Positions 33,799 through 44,410 are shown, numbered from the stretch's first letter. The stretch is 64,000 nucleotides of DNA from Defluviimonas sp. SAOS-178_SWC (GCF_039830135.1 NZ_CP156081.1:1474001-1538000), one strand, 5' to 3'. The notes: generated from the sequence alone by a model not told the origin. Numbers and translations are program-made.

Positions 33799-34254
33799 AT
33801 GGCGCGGCGGAAAAACAATGTGATCCCGATGAGCCGCGACTACCGGCGGCCACAGCGATGGAGCATGGGTCTGTCTCCGCGCCGGCCGAAGCGGCGGCTG
33901 CGGCTTGCCGATCCCGGAACCTATCTCGGCGCCGTCATCGTCGTGGCGGCTGCAGGGCTCATCGTCCTGCCGACGGTGGCAGATGCCTTTCTTGCCGTCG
34001 CGCGGCCGGGCGCCGGGGTGGACGGGGGATGCCGCATCTATCGGGTCGTGGACGGCGATACGGTGCGGATGTGGTGCCCGGGGCGCGGCGAAACGGCCGC
34101 CCGTCTCACCGGTTTCGATACGCCGGAGCTATTCTCGCCGGCGTGCCCGTCGGAACTCGCGGCCTTCGTCGACGGCGAGCCGTTGGCGCGGCGAATGATC
34201 GCCGCCGGCCATGCGCGCCCCTATGCGGGTGGCGAGCGGACGGGGTGGTGCTGA
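33799..34254 (+). pseudogene. Thermonuclease (SNase-like) family gene with an internal in-frame deletion
   Basis: A 151-residue product with a transmembrane segment (YLGAVIVVAAAGLIVLP, about residues 37-53) followed by a nuclease-like start: CRIYRVVDGDTVRMWCPG, then ARLTGFDTPELFSPACPSEL with the Arg, Asp and Glu matching SNase Arg35, Asp40 and Glu43. The sequence then jumps straight to [20 protein letters not shown], which in full-length relatives follows a DRYGR motif about 40 residues later. The third catalytic Arg (SNase Arg87, in the YGR segment) is therefore missing. The frame is open, so a shortened protein may be made, but it should lack nuclease activity. It lies between mccB and an acyltransferase gene. 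Confidence 0.6.
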
Positions 34255-34273
34255 TCGTGCAGCTGGAGCGGGC

Positions 34274-34987
34274 ATGAAGCTGACGCGTGACAGTCTGGCC
34301 AGGCTGGAGGAAGGCCGCGGCATCATCTTCTTTCCCAAGCCGGGAAACGTCGATCTGCGGGTGTCCGACGATACGGGCTTTGAGGCGCGCAGCCAGCACC
34401 ATCCCGCCGGGCTCATGCCGCTCGGCGCGTTCAGCTACGCGCAGAGCTACGATCCGCTGATCGAGCGGGTCGGGCGCTACTGCTCCATCGGCACGGGGCT
34501 CCGTGTGATGGGGGACGGGCATCCGACGAACTGGGTGTCGAGCAGCCCGGTCTTCTACCGGCTGCGCCGCATGCGCCGGTGGTCGGGGACGGCCAGCCGG
34601 CCGGACCTTCCGGACTACCGGTCGGCACCCGAGCCGGTGGCGATCGGCAACGACGTCTGGATCGGCGACGATGTGCTGCTGAAGGGCGGGATCACGGTCG
34701 CGGACGGCGCGATCATCGCGGCACGGTCGGTCGTGACCCGGGACGTGCCGCCCTATACGATTGTCGGCGGCGTTCCGGCCCGCGTCATCCGGCCGCGATT
34801 TTCGCCGGACCTCGCGCGCGCACTTCTGGGTCTTGCGTGGTGGCGCTACCCGGCCTGGCAACTCGCCGAGCTCGATATCTCCGCGCCGGAGGACTTCGTC
34901 GCGCAGTTCGCAGCCGCATCGGAAGGATGGGATGTCCTGCCCGAAGAGCGGTTGACCATTAAGGAACATGTAGATGCGCTGGGATAG
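34274..34987 (+). CDS. Hexapeptide-repeat O-acetyltransferase (CatB/xenobiotic acetyltransferase-like)
   Basis: A 237-residue protein from ATG 34274. Left-handed beta-helix repeats run through [19 protein letters not shown] and [20 protein letters not shown], then [20 protein letters not shown] and [13 protein letters not shown]. The His in [10 protein letters not shown] matches the catalytic His of the CatB/Vat family. Members acetylate sugars, chloramphenicol or streptogramins; the sequence alone does not choose. It lies between the nuclease relic and mccA, about 40 bp before the latter, and has no obvious role in leucine breakdown. Confidence 0.8.
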   Translation: MKLTRDSLARLEEGRGIIFFPKPGNVDLRVSDDTGFEARSQHHPAGLMPLGAFSYAQSYDPLIERVGRYCSIGTGLRVMGDGHPTNWVSSSPVFYRLRRMRRWSGTASRPDLPDYRSAPEPVAIGNDVWIGDDVLLKGGITVADGAIIAARSVVTRDVPPYTIVGGVPARVIRPRFSPDLARALLGLAWWRYPAWQLAELDISAPEDFVAQFAAASEGWDVLPEERLTIKEHVDALG

Positions 34988-35029
34988 GCAATTGGGTCTC
35001 TTGACCATGTCCATGAGGAGAGAGGTCGA

Positions 35030-36955
35030 ATGTTCTCTAAAATCCTGATCGCCAACCGGGGCGAGATCGCCTGCCGGGTCATCGACACCTGCCGCAGGCT
35101 CGGCGTCGGTACGGTGGCCGTCTATTCCGATGCGGACGCCACCGCCCGCCACGTGGCGATGGCGGATGAGGCCGTGCATATCGGCGGGCCGGCCCCGAAG
35201 GAGAGCTACCTGCGCGGCGACGCGATCATCGCCGCCGCACGGGCGACTGGCGCCGAGGCAATCCATCCCGGCTACGGATTCCTTTCCGAGAACCCCGATT
35301 TCGTCGACGCGGTCGCGGCGGCGGGCCTCGTCTTCATAGGGCCGTCCGCGAAGGCGATCCGCGCGATGGGCCTGAAGGACGCCGCGAAGGCGCTGATGGA
35401 GGAGGCGGGCGTGCCGGTCGTGCCGGGCTATCACGGCGAGAACCAGGACCCCGAGCACCTCGCCGGCGCGGCCGAGGCGATCGGCTACCCGGTCCTGATC
35501 AAGGCGGTGGCGGGCGGCGGCGGCAAGGGGATGCGTCTGGTTGAACGGCCGGGCGACTTCGCCGAGAAGCTGGAGAGCGCGCAGGGCGAGGCGCGGACCG
35601 CCTTCGGCAATCCCGCCGTCCTCATCGAGAAGTTCGTCGAGAAACCCCGTCATATCGAGGTGCAGGTCTTCGGCGACGGCAAGCGTGCGGTCCACCTTTA
35701 TGAACGCGACTGCTCGCTCCAGCGCCGCCACCAGAAGGTGATCGAGGAGGCGCCCGCGCCCGGCATGACAGAAGAGATGCGGGCCGCGATGGGGCAGGCG
35801 GCGGTGCGCGCGGCCGAGGCGATCGGCTATAGCGGTGCGGGCACGGTCGAATTCATCGTCGACGCCTCCGACGGTCTCCGCGCCGACCGCTTCTGGTTCA
35901 TGGAGATGAACACCCGGCTTCAGGTCGAACATCCGGTGACCGAGGCGGTGACGGGGATCGACCTCGTCGAATGGCAGTTGCGCGTGGCCTCCGGCGAACC
36001 GCTCACCTCGCGGCAGGAGGATCTGCGCCTGACGGGCCACGCCTTCGAGGCGCGGCTATATGCCGAGGACGTGCCGGCGGGCTTCCTGCCGGCCACCGGC
36101 ACACTGACACATCTGCATTTCCCCGAAGGCGCGCGCGCCGATACCGGGGTGCGCCCCGGCGACACGATCAGCCCCTGGTACGACCCGATGATCGCCAAGA
36201 TCATCGTTCACGGGGCGACCCGCGCCATCGCGTTGTCGAAACTGCGCGCGGCGCTTGAGGATACCGAGGTCGCGGGTTCGGTCACCAACCTTTCGTTCCT
36301 CGGCGCGCTCGCCCGCCATGCGGGCTTCGCGGCGGGCGATGTCGACACCGGCCTCATCGCCCGTGACCTCGACGCGCTGACGGCGGCCGCCGCGCCCGAT
36401 CTCGCGGTCCGGGCGCTCGCCGCGCTGGGCGCTGCAGGGCTCGCCGGTGGCGGAGAGGCGCTTTCGGGCTTCGCGATCTGGGCACCGCTGAAACGGACGG
36501 TGACGCTGGAGGGTGTCGAGGCGTTTCTCGAAATGCTCGGCGCCGGACATGCACGGGTGACGATCGGCGACGAGGTCGCCGAGTGCCGCCTGCGCGGCGA
36601 CATGTGGTGGGTGAACGGCCGGCCCGCGGGCGCGCGGATCGTCCTCACGCCGGGCAGGGTCAGCATCTTCGGGCCGGGCGCCTATCACTTCGACCTTGTC
36701 GATCCGCTCGACCGGCAGAGCGATGCCGCCGGCGGCGGGCTCACGCTGTCGCCGATGCCCGGTCTGGTGAAGGCGGTCTTCGTCACGGCAGGGCAGGCGG
36801 TGGCGGCGGGCGACCGGCTTGCCATCCTCGAGGCGATGAAGATGGAACATACGCTGACCGCCGCGCGGGATGGCACCGTCGCCGAGGTGCTGGTTTCGGC
36901 CGGGTCCCAGGTCGAGGCGGGCGCGGCGCTGGTGCGGCTTGAGGAGGACGAATGA
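35030..36955 (+). CDS. mccA: 3-methylcrotonyl-CoA carboxylase alpha subunit (biotin carboxylase plus BCCP)
   Basis: A 641-residue protein. The biotin carboxylase half starts MFSKILIANRGEIACRVI, has the ATP-grasp loop KAVAGGGGKGMRLV and the catalytic segment FMEMNTRLQVEHPVTE. The C-terminal BCCP domain ends with LEAMKMEHTLTAARDGTVAE, where K604 carries biotin. It carboxylates biotin with ATP and bicarbonate for the MccB carboxyltransferase. Biotin loading would need the BirA encoded at 57295. Its stop overlaps the GST start (ATGA). Context with ivd, mvaB and liuC supports MCC rather than propionyl- or geranyl-CoA carboxylase. Confidence 0.93.
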   Translation: MFSKILIANRGEIACRVIDTCRRLGVGTVAVYSDADATARHVAMADEAVHIGGPAPKESYLRGDAIIAAARATGAEAIHPGYGFLSENPDFVDAVAAAGLVFIGPSAKAIRAMGLKDAAKALMEEAGVPVVPGYHGENQDPEHLAGAAEAIGYPVLIKAVAGGGGKGMRLVERPGDFAEKLESAQGEARTAFGNPAVLIEKFVEKPRHIEVQVFGDGKRAVHLYERDCSLQRRHQKVIEEAPAPGMTEEMRAAMGQAAVRAAEAIGYSGAGTVEFIVDASDGLRADRFWFMEMNTRLQVEHPVTEAVTGIDLVEWQLRVASGEPLTSRQEDLRLTGHAFEARLYAEDVPAGFLPATGTLTHLHFPEGARADTGVRPGDTISPWYDPMIAKIIVHGATRAIALSKLRAALEDTEVAGSVTNLSFLGALARHAGFAAGDVDTGLIARDLDALTAAAAPDLAVRALAALGAAGLAGGGEALSGFAIWAPLKRTVTLEGVEAFLEMLGAGHARVTIGDEVAECRLRGDMWWVNGRPAGARIVLTPGRVSIFGPGAYHFDLVDPLDRQSDAAGGGLTLSPMPGLVKAVFVTAGQAVAAGDRLAILEAMKMEHTLTAARDGTVAEVLVSAGSQVEAGAALVRLEEDE

Positions 36956-37608
36956 TCCGCCTGCATCACTGCCACCAGACCCGGTCCATGCGGTCGCTCT
37001 GGCTCTTGCATGAGCTTGGGGTGAAATTCGACACCGTCGTGCATCCCTTCGACAAGTCCCTCCGCTCGCTCGACTATCTCGCCGTGAATCCGGCAGGACG
37101 GGTGCCGGCGCTGGAGATCGACGACCGGGTGATATGGGAAAGCGGGGCGATCACGGAATATCTCTGCGAACGCTTCCCCGAGAAGGGCATGGGCCGCATG
37201 CCCGGCGATCCCGAGCGCGCCGACTGGCTCATCTGGGTGCATTTCGCCGAGACGATCAGCCAGCATACGGCCGCGCTGACCCAGCAGCATATCGCGCTTT
37301 ACGACGACGCGATGCGCAGCCCGACGGTGATGCGGATCGAGGCGAAGCGGCTGGAGAAATGCTACGGTGCCCTCGAACAGCGTCTGACGGGGCGGGAGCA
37401 CCTTCTCGACACCGGCTTTTCGGCTGCCGATATCGGCGTGGCGCAGGCGCTTTACATGGCGCGGCGCTTCGCGAAGGTGGCGCCTTTCGCGGCCCTCGGC
37501 CGGTGGTACGACCGGGTGACCGACCGCCCCGCCTTCCGCAAGTCGCTGCCGCCAAAAGGCGCCGACCTTCTATACAAGCGGGACTTCTACGAGGCCTGGG
37601 ATGGTTGA
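36952..37608 (+). CDS. Glutathione S-transferase family protein
   Basis: A 218-residue protein with an N-terminal thioredoxin-like domain (LHHCHQTRSMRSLWLLHEL, then NPAGRVPALEIDDRVIWESG, AIT, where the cis-Pro and ESGAI bind glutathione) and an all-helical C-terminal domain. The N-terminal Ser/Cys catalytic residue is not obvious; Cys7 is a candidate. It overlaps mccA by ATGA and mvaB by 8 nt, so it is a genuine part of the leucine operon. Its role there is unknown; detoxifying reactive enoyl-CoA intermediates such as 3-methylglutaconyl or crotonyl species is a guess. Confidence 0.85.
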   Translation: MIRLHHCHQTRSMRSLWLLHELGVKFDTVVHPFDKSLRSLDYLAVNPAGRVPALEIDDRVIWESGAITEYLCERFPEKGMGRMPGDPERADWLIWVHFAETISQHTAALTQQHIALYDDAMRSPTVMRIEAKRLEKCYGALEQRLTGREHLLDTGFSAADIGVAQALYMARRFAKVAPFAALGRWYDRVTDRPAFRKSLPPKGADLLYKRDFYEAWDG

Positions 37609-38461
37609 GTTTGTCGAGATCGTCGAGATGGGCCCGCGCGACGGGTTGCAGAACGAAAAGCGCGTCATTCCGACGTCGGAGAAGATCGCGCTGGTCGATC
37701 TTCTGTCCCGCGCCGGGTTTCGCCGCATCGAGGTGGCGAGTTTCGTGAGCCCGAAATGGGTGCCGCAAATGGCCGACAGCGCCGAAGTGCTGGCCGGCAT
37801 CGTCCGCGCGCCGGGCGTCCGCTATGCGGCGCTGACGCCGAACATGAAGGGCTACGAGGGGGCGAAGGCCGCAAGGGCCGACGAGGTCGCGATCTTCGCC
37901 TCGGCCTCGGAGGGGTTCTCCAAGGCCAATCTCAACTGCACTATCGCCGAGAGCCTGGAGCGCTTCCGCCCGGTGGCGGAGGCCGCGATGGCCGATGGCC
38001 TCCCGCTCCGGGGTTATGTCTCGGTCGTGACCGACTGCCCCTATGACGGACGCATCGCCCCGGCGGCGGTGGCGCGGGTTGCGGCCGCGTTGCGCGACAT
38101 GGGCTGCTATGAAGTGAGCCTGGGCGACACGATCGGGCAGGGCCGGCCCGAGACGGTGGACGCGATGCTGGCGGCCGTGCTGGACGAACTGCCCGCAGAC
38201 CGGCTCGCCGGGCATTTCCACGATACGGCGGCGCGGGCGCTGGTGAATATCGACGCCTCGCTCGCGCGGGGGCTGCGCGTCTTCGACGCCGCGGTCGGGG
38301 GGCTCGGCGGCTGCCCCTATGCGCCGGGGGCGGCGGGGAACGTCGCGACCGAGGCGGTCGCGGCGCATCTTGCGGCGCGCGGGTTCGCGACCGGACTGGA
38401 CAGAGCGGTTCTGGACGAAGCGGCGGCGCTGGCGCGGGCAATGCGCGCGGGCGCAGCCTGA
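37601..38461 (+). CDS. mvaB: Hydroxymethylglutaryl-CoA lyase
   Basis: A 286-residue TIM-barrel protein. VEIVEMGPRDGLQNEKR is the N-terminal signature with the catalytic Arg and metal Asp. HFHDTAARALVNI supplies the metal His residues. GGLGGCPYAPGAAGNVATEA contains the reactive Cys and matches the HMG-CoA lyase G-C-P-Y-A-P-G pattern exactly. It splits HMG-CoA to acetoacetate and acetyl-CoA, the last step of leucine breakdown. It overlaps the GST gene by 8 nt and is followed 12 bp later by liuC. Confidence 0.95.
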   Translation: MVEFVEIVEMGPRDGLQNEKRVIPTSEKIALVDLLSRAGFRRIEVASFVSPKWVPQMADSAEVLAGIVRAPGVRYAALTPNMKGYEGAKAARADEVAIFASASEGFSKANLNCTIAESLERFRPVAEAAMADGLPLRGYVSVVTDCPYDGRIAPAAVARVAAALRDMGCYEVSLGDTIGQGRPETVDAMLAAVLDELPADRLAGHFHDTAARALVNIDASLARGLRVFDAAVGGLGGCPYAPGAAGNVATEAVAAHLAARGFATGLDRAVLDEAAALARAMRAGAA

Positions 38462-38473
38462 AAGGGAGAAAGC

Positions 38474-39256
38474 ATGTACGAGACGATTTCTGTCACGGCG
38501 GACGAACGGGGGGTGGCGCAGCTGGTGCTCAACCGGCCGGAAAAGCACAACGCGCTCTCCTCGGCGATGATCGCGGAACTGACCTCGGCCGCCACCCGGC
38601 TTGGCCGCGACCCGGCGGTGCGGGTGATCGTGCTGACTGGGGAGGGGGCGAGCTTCTGCGCCGGCGGCGATCTCGGCTGGATGAAGGAGCAGATGGCGGC
38701 CGACGGGGCGACGAGGGCAGGGGAGGCGACGAAGCTCGCCATGATGCTGAATGCGCTCAACACCTGCCCGAAGCCGGTGATCGGGCGCGTTCAGGGCAAC
38801 GCCTTTGGCGGCGGCGTCGGCATGGCCTCGGTCTGCGACGTGGCCATTGGTGCCGCGACCGCCAAATTCGGCCTGACCGAAACGAAACTGGGCCTCATCC
38901 CCGCGACGATCGGACCCTACGTCCTTGCCCGCATGGGCGAGGCGATGGCGCGGCGGGTCTTCATGTCGGCGCGGATCTTTGGCGCGGAGGAGGCGGTGAC
39001 GCTCGGTCTTCTGGCGCGCGCCGTCTCACCGGACGACCTTGACGCGGCCGTCGAGGCCGAGGTCGCACCCTATCTTTCCTGCGCGCCGGGTGCGGTCGCC
39101 GCCGCCAAGGCGCTCGCCCGCCGCCTCGGCCCGCCCATCGACGAGGCGGTCATCGCCGAGACGATCCAGGCGCTGGTGCGCTGCTGGGAAGGACCGGAGG
39201 CGGGCGAGGGCATCGCCGCTTTCTTCGAAAAACGCGCGCCCGCCTGGAAAGGCTGA
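38474..39256 (+). CDS. liuC: Methylglutaconyl-CoA hydratase / enoyl-CoA hydratase family
   Basis: A 260-residue crotonase-fold protein with an AAGGGAG ribosome site. The CoA/oxyanion motif is [18 protein letters not shown], and the second is [20 protein letters not shown], followed by [20 protein letters not shown] with the catalytic Glu. The pathway position and the GGDLGWM variant match 3-methylglutaconyl-CoA hydratases of liu clusters, which hydrate 3-methylglutaconyl-CoA to HMG-CoA. It ends the leucine operon; 191 bp separate it from nuoA. Confidence 0.85.
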   Translation: MYETISVTADERGVAQLVLNRPEKHNALSSAMIAELTSAATRLGRDPAVRVIVLTGEGASFCAGGDLGWMKEQMAADGATRAGEATKLAMMLNALNTCPKPVIGRVQGNAFGGGVGMASVCDVAIGAATAKFGLTETKLGLIPATIGPYVLARMGEAMARRVFMSARIFGAEEAVTLGLLARAVSPDDLDAAVEAEVAPYLSCAPGAVAAAKALARRLGPPIDEAVIAETIQALVRCWEGPEAGEGIAAFFEKRAPAWKG

Positions 39257-39363
39257 GACCCGAGTCGCCGCAGCGCGGCGATGCCCGCGCACCCGTTGCC
39301 GCTAACCGTCCGCAAATTCGCGATTCCGCCGGTTTTTCGGGCGTCTTTCCGCGCCGCCTTGAG

Positions 39364-39392
39364 TTGACCCCGTCAGGGTGGGGGAGTAAACG
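39364..39392 (+). promoter_or_regulatory. Candidate sigma-70-type promoter of the nuo operon
   Basis: TTGACC (39364-39369) and TAAACG (39387-39392) are 17 nt apart and end 55 bp before the nuoA start. The -35 is a good match and the -10 moderate. It sits in the only sizeable gap (39257-39447) upstream of nuoA. Confidence 0.4.
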
Positions 39393-39447
39393 GGCGAGAG
39401 CCAATCACGTGCGGCCCGACCGGGGCGCCAGACGTAGGAGCCAGCCC

Positions 39448-40337
<890 letters not shown>

Positions 40338-40347
40338 GGAGAAAGAC

Positions 40348-40953
40348 ATGTCCGAAGCCCTAGAGGAACTGGCCGCCCATATCGAACTGAAGCGGCCCGC
40401 CGAGGTTCTGGCGACCGAAATCGCCTGTGGCGAGTTGAACGTCACCGTCACCTCCGGCGGTCTGCCGGACTTCGTCGAATTCCTGCGCGTCGACCGCACC
40501 TGCCGGTTCTCGACCCTCGTCGACATCACCGCAGTCGATTATCCGGAGCGTCCGGCCCGCTTCGACGTCGTCTACCACTTCCTGTCGATGTACCAGAACG
40601 TCCGCATCCGGGTGAAGGTCGCGGTGCGCGAAGAGGAGATGGTGCCCTCGATCGTGGATATCCACCCCTCGGCCAACTGGTTCGAGCGGGAGGTCTTCGA
40701 CATGTTCGGCATTCTCTTTTCCGGCCATCCGGACCTGCGCCGGATCCTCACCGATTACGGGTTCCGCGGGCATCCGCTGCGCAAGGACTTCCCGACCACC
40801 GGCTACACCGAAGTGCGCTTCGACGAGGCGCTGAAGCGCGTCGTCTACGAGCCGGTGAAGCTCGTCCAGGACTACCGGCAGTTCGATTTCATGTCGCCCT
40901 GGGAAGGGGCGCAGTACATCCTGCCCGGCGATGAAAAGCAGGAGGCGAAGTGA
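40348..40953 (+). CDS. nuoC: NADH-quinone oxidoreductase subunit C
   Basis: A 201-residue 30-kDa-type subunit with a GAGGAG ribosome site. The signature [20 protein letters not shown] followed by [20 protein letters not shown] is diagnostic. It is separate from NuoD here, unlike the fused NuoCD of enterobacteria. It forms the wall of the peripheral arm next to NuoB and NuoD. Its stop overlaps the nuoD start (TGATG). Confidence 0.96.
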   Translation: MSEALEELAAHIELKRPAEVLATEIACGELNVTVTSGGLPDFVEFLRVDRTCRFSTLVDITAVDYPERPARFDVVYHFLSMYQNVRIRVKVAVREEEMVPSIVDIHPSANWFEREVFDMFGILFSGHPDLRRILTDYGFRGHPLRKDFPTTGYTEVRFDEALKRVVYEPVKLVQDYRQFDFMSPWEGAQYILPGDEKQEAK

Positions 40954-42173
40954 TGGACGGGTCCAAGGGCTTCGAGGACGCGCTGACCGGCGAACAGAGC
41001 ATCCGCAACTTCAACATCAACTTCGGCCCGCAACATCCTGCGGCACATGGCGTTCTTCGCCTCGTGCTTGAGCTTGACGGCGAGGTGGTGGAACGGTGCG
41101 ACCCGCATATCGGGCTTCTGCATCGCGGCACCGAGAAGCTGATGGAAAGCCGCACCTATCTGCAGAACCTGCCGTATTTCGACCGGCTCGACTACGTGGC
41201 GCCGATGAACCAGGAGCATGCCTGGTGCCTCGCCATCGAGAAGCTGACCGGAACCGTCGTGCCGCGCCGCGCCTCGCTGATCCGGGTGCTTTATTCCGAG
41301 ATCGGCCGCATCCTGAACCACCTTCTCAACGTCACCACGCAGGCGATGGACGTCGGCGCGCTGACCCCGCCGCTCTGGGGGTTCGAGGAGCGTGAAAAGC
41401 TCATGGTCTTCTATGAGAGGGCCTGCGGCGCGCGGCTCCACGCCGCCTATTTCCGCCCCGGCGGCGTGCACCAGGATCTGCCCGACGACCTTCTGAACGA
41501 CATCGAGGAATGGGCGCATGAATTCCCGAAGGTCATCGACGACCTTGACGGACTCCTGACCGAAAACCGCATCTTCAAGCAGCGCAACGCCGATATCGGC
41601 GTCGTGACCGAGGAGGACGCGCTGCGCTGGGGCTATTCCGGCGTCATGGTGCGCGGCTCCGGCATGGCTTGGGATCTGCGCCGCGCGCAGCCCTACGAAT
41701 GCTACGACGAGTTCGACTTCAAGGTCCCGGTCGGCAAGAACGGCGACTGCTACGACCGCTATCTCTGCCGCATGGAAGAGATGCGGCAATCGACCTCGAT
41801 CATCCATCAGGCCATCGCCAAGCTGCGTGCGCCTGACGGCAAGGGCGACATCCTGGCGCGCGGCAAGATCACGCCGCCGTCGCGGCGCGACATGAAGACC
41901 TCGATGGAAGCGCTGATCCATCACTTCAAGCTCTATACCGAGGGCTTCCGCGTGCCCGCGGGCGAGGTCTATGCCGCCGTCGAGGCGCCAAAGGGCGAGT
42001 TCGGCGTCTATCTCGTCGCCGACGGCACCAACAAACCCTACCGCGCGAAGCTCCGTGCGCCGGGCTACCTGCATCTGCAGAGCATCGACTGGATGGCAAA
42101 GGGCCATCTTCTCGCCGACGTCGCCGCGATCATCGGCACGATGGATATCGTGTTCGGGGAGGTGGACCGGTGA
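40953..42173 (+). CDS. nuoD: NADH-quinone oxidoreductase subunit D
   Basis: A 406-residue 49-kDa-type subunit. [20 protein letters not shown] near residue 28 contains the His that lines the ubiquinone pocket. [18 protein letters not shown] and the C-terminal DIVFGEVDR are also invariant family features. ATG 40953 gives the usual length; a GTG one codon earlier is possible. It lies between NuoB and the membrane arm. The following small gene overlaps its stop as GTGA. Confidence 0.96.
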   Translation: MDGSKGFEDALTGEQSIRNFNINFGPQHPAAHGVLRLVLELDGEVVERCDPHIGLLHRGTEKLMESRTYLQNLPYFDRLDYVAPMNQEHAWCLAIEKLTGTVVPRRASLIRVLYSEIGRILNHLLNVTTQAMDVGALTPPLWGFEEREKLMVFYERACGARLHAAYFRPGGVHQDLPDDLLNDIEEWAHEFPKVIDDLDGLLTENRIFKQRNADIGVVTEEDALRWGYSGVMVRGSGMAWDLRRAQPYECYDEFDFKVPVGKNGDCYDRYLCRMEEMRQSTSIIHQAIAKLRAPDGKGDILARGKITPPSRRDMKTSMEALIHHFKLYTEGFRVPAGEVYAAVEAPKGEFGVYLVADGTNKPYRAKLRAPGYLHLQSIDWMAKGHLLADVAAIIGTMDIVFGEVDR

Positions 42174-42445
42174 TCCCGCTTCGCTCCGTGCCGGCCAGCC
42201 TTTTGGTCCTCGTTCCCGTCGCCGCGCTGGCACAGCCGAAGAACCACCTGGCCGAACCGCTGGCCCAGATATTCATCGCAAACGGGTGCGAGATGGCCGA
42301 ACAGGCCGCCGCCGATGCCTTGGTCGCCGATGGCTGGTTCGCAAGCGACTTTCAGGTACAGGCCGTGGCGCTCGGCAATGACGGCTATCTCGTGGCGACG
42401 CCCGGCGGGCGTCTGAAACTCGTCAATTGGGGATCTTGCAAGTAA
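42170..42445 (+). CDS. Small secreted protein embedded in the nuo operon (unknown function)
   Basis: A 91-residue protein from GTG 42170, overlapping the nuoD stop, with GGAGG 8-12 nt upstream inside nuoD. Residues 1-22 form a signal peptide ([17 protein letters not shown]). The mature part is about 70 residues with two Cys (NGCEMAE and the C-terminal NWGSCK), likely disulfide-bonded in the periplasm. I do not recognise a family. Its TAA overlaps the nuoE ATG, so it is translated in line with the complex I genes. A role in assembly is possible but unsupported. Confidence 0.7.
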   Translation: MIPLRSVPASLLVLVPVAALAQPKNHLAEPLAQIFIANGCEMAEQAAADALVADGWFASDFQVQAVALGNDGYLVATPGGRLKLVNWGSCK

Positions 42446-43596
42446 TGCTCCGCCGCCTTCATCCCGAACAACCCGCCGCCTTCGAATTCACGCCCGCGAA
42501 CCTCGCCTGGGCGCAGGGGCAGATCTCGAAATACCCCGAGGGCCGTCAGGCCAGCGCCGTGATCCCGCTTCTCTGGCGCGCGCAGGAGCAGGAGGGCTGG
42601 CTTTCCCGCCCGGCGATCGAACATATCGCCGACATGCTCGGCATGGCGCATATAAGGGCGCTGGAGGTTGCGACCTTCTACTTCATGTTCCAGTTGCAAC
42701 CCGTTGGTTCCCTTGCCCATATCCAGATCTGCGGCACCACGTCCTGCATGATCTGCGGCTCGGGAGAGCTGATCGCGGTCTGCAAGGAAAAGATCGCCGC
42801 CCAGCCGCACACGCTCTCGGCCGATGGCAAGTTCTCGTGGGAAGAGGTCGAATGCCTCGGCTCCTGCGCGAACGCGCCGATGGCGCAGATCGGCAAGGAT
42901 TACTATGAGGATCTGACGGCGGAGAGCCTCGCGCGGCTTCTCGACGATCTCGCCGCCGGCAAGGTTCCGGTGCCGGGGCCGCAGAACGGGCGCTATTCGT
43001 CGGAGCCCGCGAAGGGTCTCACCAGCCTCAAGGAGTTCGAGAGCGGCCGGACGAAGTACAACGCCTCGGTCCAGCGCGCGGTGGATATCGGCGACACGGT
43101 CAAGCGGATCGACGGCACCGAAGTGCCGCTTCTGACCCCGTGGCTGGGCAAGGCCGCCCCGGCGACGCCGGCGAAGGGCCGGGCAACCGAACCGAAACCC
43201 GCCAAGGGCAAGGCCGCCGACGCGACGGGCGTGACGGTGCAGGAGGCGCGGGCCGTCTCGAAGGCGAAGCCAGCGGCGGCGGAGCCCGCGCCGGCCGCCC
43301 CCGCGAAGCCGAAGAAGCCGCGCGCGCTGAAGGCGCCTCGGAAGGCTGGGGCGGACGATCTGAAGATGATCAAAGGGGTCGGGCCGAAGCTCGAAGCGCT
43401 CCTTCACAGCCTCGGCTTTTACCATTTCGATCAGGTCGCCGGCTGGACTCCGGCCGAACTGGCTTGGGTCGATGACAATATCGAAGGGTTCAAGGGCCGC
43501 GCGAGCCGCGACGGCTGGATCGAACAGGCCAAGCTCCTCGCCGGCGGCGGTGAGACGGAATTTTCCAATCGTGTGAAGAAAGGCGACGTGTACTGA
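42445..43596 (+). CDS. nuoE: NADH-quinone oxidoreductase subunit E with C-terminal helix-hairpin-helix-type extension
   Basis: A 383-residue protein, against about 165-240 in other bacteria. The 24-kDa thioredoxin-like core has N1a 2Fe-2S ligands C96, C101, C137 and C141 ([22 protein letters not shown]). After about residue 165 comes a Pro/Ala/Lys-rich linker (about 225-305). It ends in a compact domain with [30 protein letters not shown] and a KKGDVY tail. GVGPKL is a helix-hairpin-helix nucleic-acid/protein-binding signature (DUF4332-like). The next gene ends in the same domain. N1a function in the NADH dehydrogenase module should be normal; the extension's role is unknown. Confidence 0.92.
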   Translation: MLRRLHPEQPAAFEFTPANLAWAQGQISKYPEGRQASAVIPLLWRAQEQEGWLSRPAIEHIADMLGMAHIRALEVATFYFMFQLQPVGSLAHIQICGTTSCMICGSGELIAVCKEKIAAQPHTLSADGKFSWEEVECLGSCANAPMAQIGKDYYEDLTAESLARLLDDLAAGKVPVPGPQNGRYSSEPAKGLTSLKEFESGRTKYNASVQRAVDIGDTVKRIDGTEVPLLTPWLGKAAPATPAKGRATEPKPAKGKAADATGVTVQEARAVSKAKPAAAEPAPAAPAKPKKPRALKAPRKAGADDLKMIKGVGPKLEALLHSLGFYHFDQVAGWTPAELAWVDDNIEGFKGRASRDGWIEQAKLLAGGGETEFSNRVKKGDVY

Positions 43597-43621
43597 GAAC
43601 GGGTAACGGGGAGTAAGAGGA

Positions 43622-44410
43622 ATGTCCGAGACGTCACAGGCGGATTGCCGTCGAAATTCCTGGCTGGTCGCGCTGGCGGGCGGGGCGCTTGTCGCCCTGA
43701 TGCTCCTGTTCGTCGCGCACTACGGATTTCTGAAGGCGCTGGTCATCGGGCTGATCTTTTTCGTGGCGCTCGGCGCTTTCCTCGTCTGGGCGTTCTGTTC
43801 GCGGAGCGACGTGGCGGCACATCAGGCGGTGCCCGCGCCGCAGCCCGCCGAACCCGCGCCGCGTCCCGCGGCCCCGGCGGCGAGCGCGGCCCCGGTCGCC
43901 GTTGCGCGCGCGCCCGAACCGGTTGCCGAACCGGCCCCGGAACCCGCAAAGGCCACCTCCGCCGTCGTGGAGGCCGCGGCCAAGCCGCGCGCGGCGAAGG
44001 CGGCGGCAAAGCCCGCGAAACCGGCGGCCAGGAAAGCCGCCGCGAAGGCACCTGCCGCCGAGAAAGCCGCCACCGCAATGGGCCTCGACGCGGCGCTGGC
44101 GAAATCGAAGGACGATCCGAAGCCGGGCGAGCCCGAGATGCTCTCGGCCCCGCGCGGCGGAAAGGCCGACGATCTGAAGATGATCAAGGGCGTCGGTCCG
44201 AAGCTGGAGGCGCTTCTGAACGAGGTCGGCGTCTGGCATTTCGACCAGATCGCCTCGTGGAAGGCGAAGGACATCGCCTTCGTCGACGAGAAGATGGTCG
44301 GGTTCCACGGCCGCATCACCCGCGACGAATGGGTGAAGCAGGCCAAGGTGCTCGCCAAGGGCGAAAAGACGGAGTTCTCGGCGCGCGTCGCCAAAGGGGA
44401 CGTGTACTGA
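43622..44410 (+). CDS. Membrane-anchored protein with the same C-terminal domain as NuoE
   Basis: A 262-residue protein. Two transmembrane helices occupy about residues 13-58 (LVALAGGALVALMLLFVAHY, FLKALVIGLIFFVALGAFLV). A long Ala/Pro/Lys/Glu-rich linker runs to about residue 175. A C-terminal domain starts [20 protein letters not shown] and ends RVAKGDVY, closely matching the end of NuoE. The shared domain next to each other suggests a duplication and a physical partnership, such as tethering the NADH module to the membrane. That is inference. Related URFs occur in the nuo operons of Rhodobacter and Paracoccus. Confidence 0.78.
   Translation: MSETSQADCRRNSWLVALAGGALVALMLLFVAHYGFLKALVIGLIFFVALGAFLVWAFCSRSDVAAHQAVPAPQPAEPAPRPAAPAASAAPVAVARAPEPVAEPAPEPAKATSAVVEAAAKPRAAKAAAKPAKPAARKAAAKAPAAEKAATAMGLDAALAKSKDDPKPGEPEMLSAPRGGKADDLKMIKGVGPKLEALLNEVGVWHFDQIASWKAKDIAFVDEKMVGFHGRITRDEWVKQAKVLAKGEKTEFSARVAKGDVY

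Noticed and set aside
39364..39447. ATG-like upstream extension of nuoA
   Set aside because: The extension is Arg-rich and overlaps the likely promoter; AGGAG 7 nt before TTG 39448 and NuoA alignment support the TTG start.
43140..43340. Ala/Pro/Lys repeats in the NuoE linker as a possible CRISPR or tandem array
   Set aside because: Repeats are at the amino-acid level only, irregular at DNA level, and in frame with nuoE.
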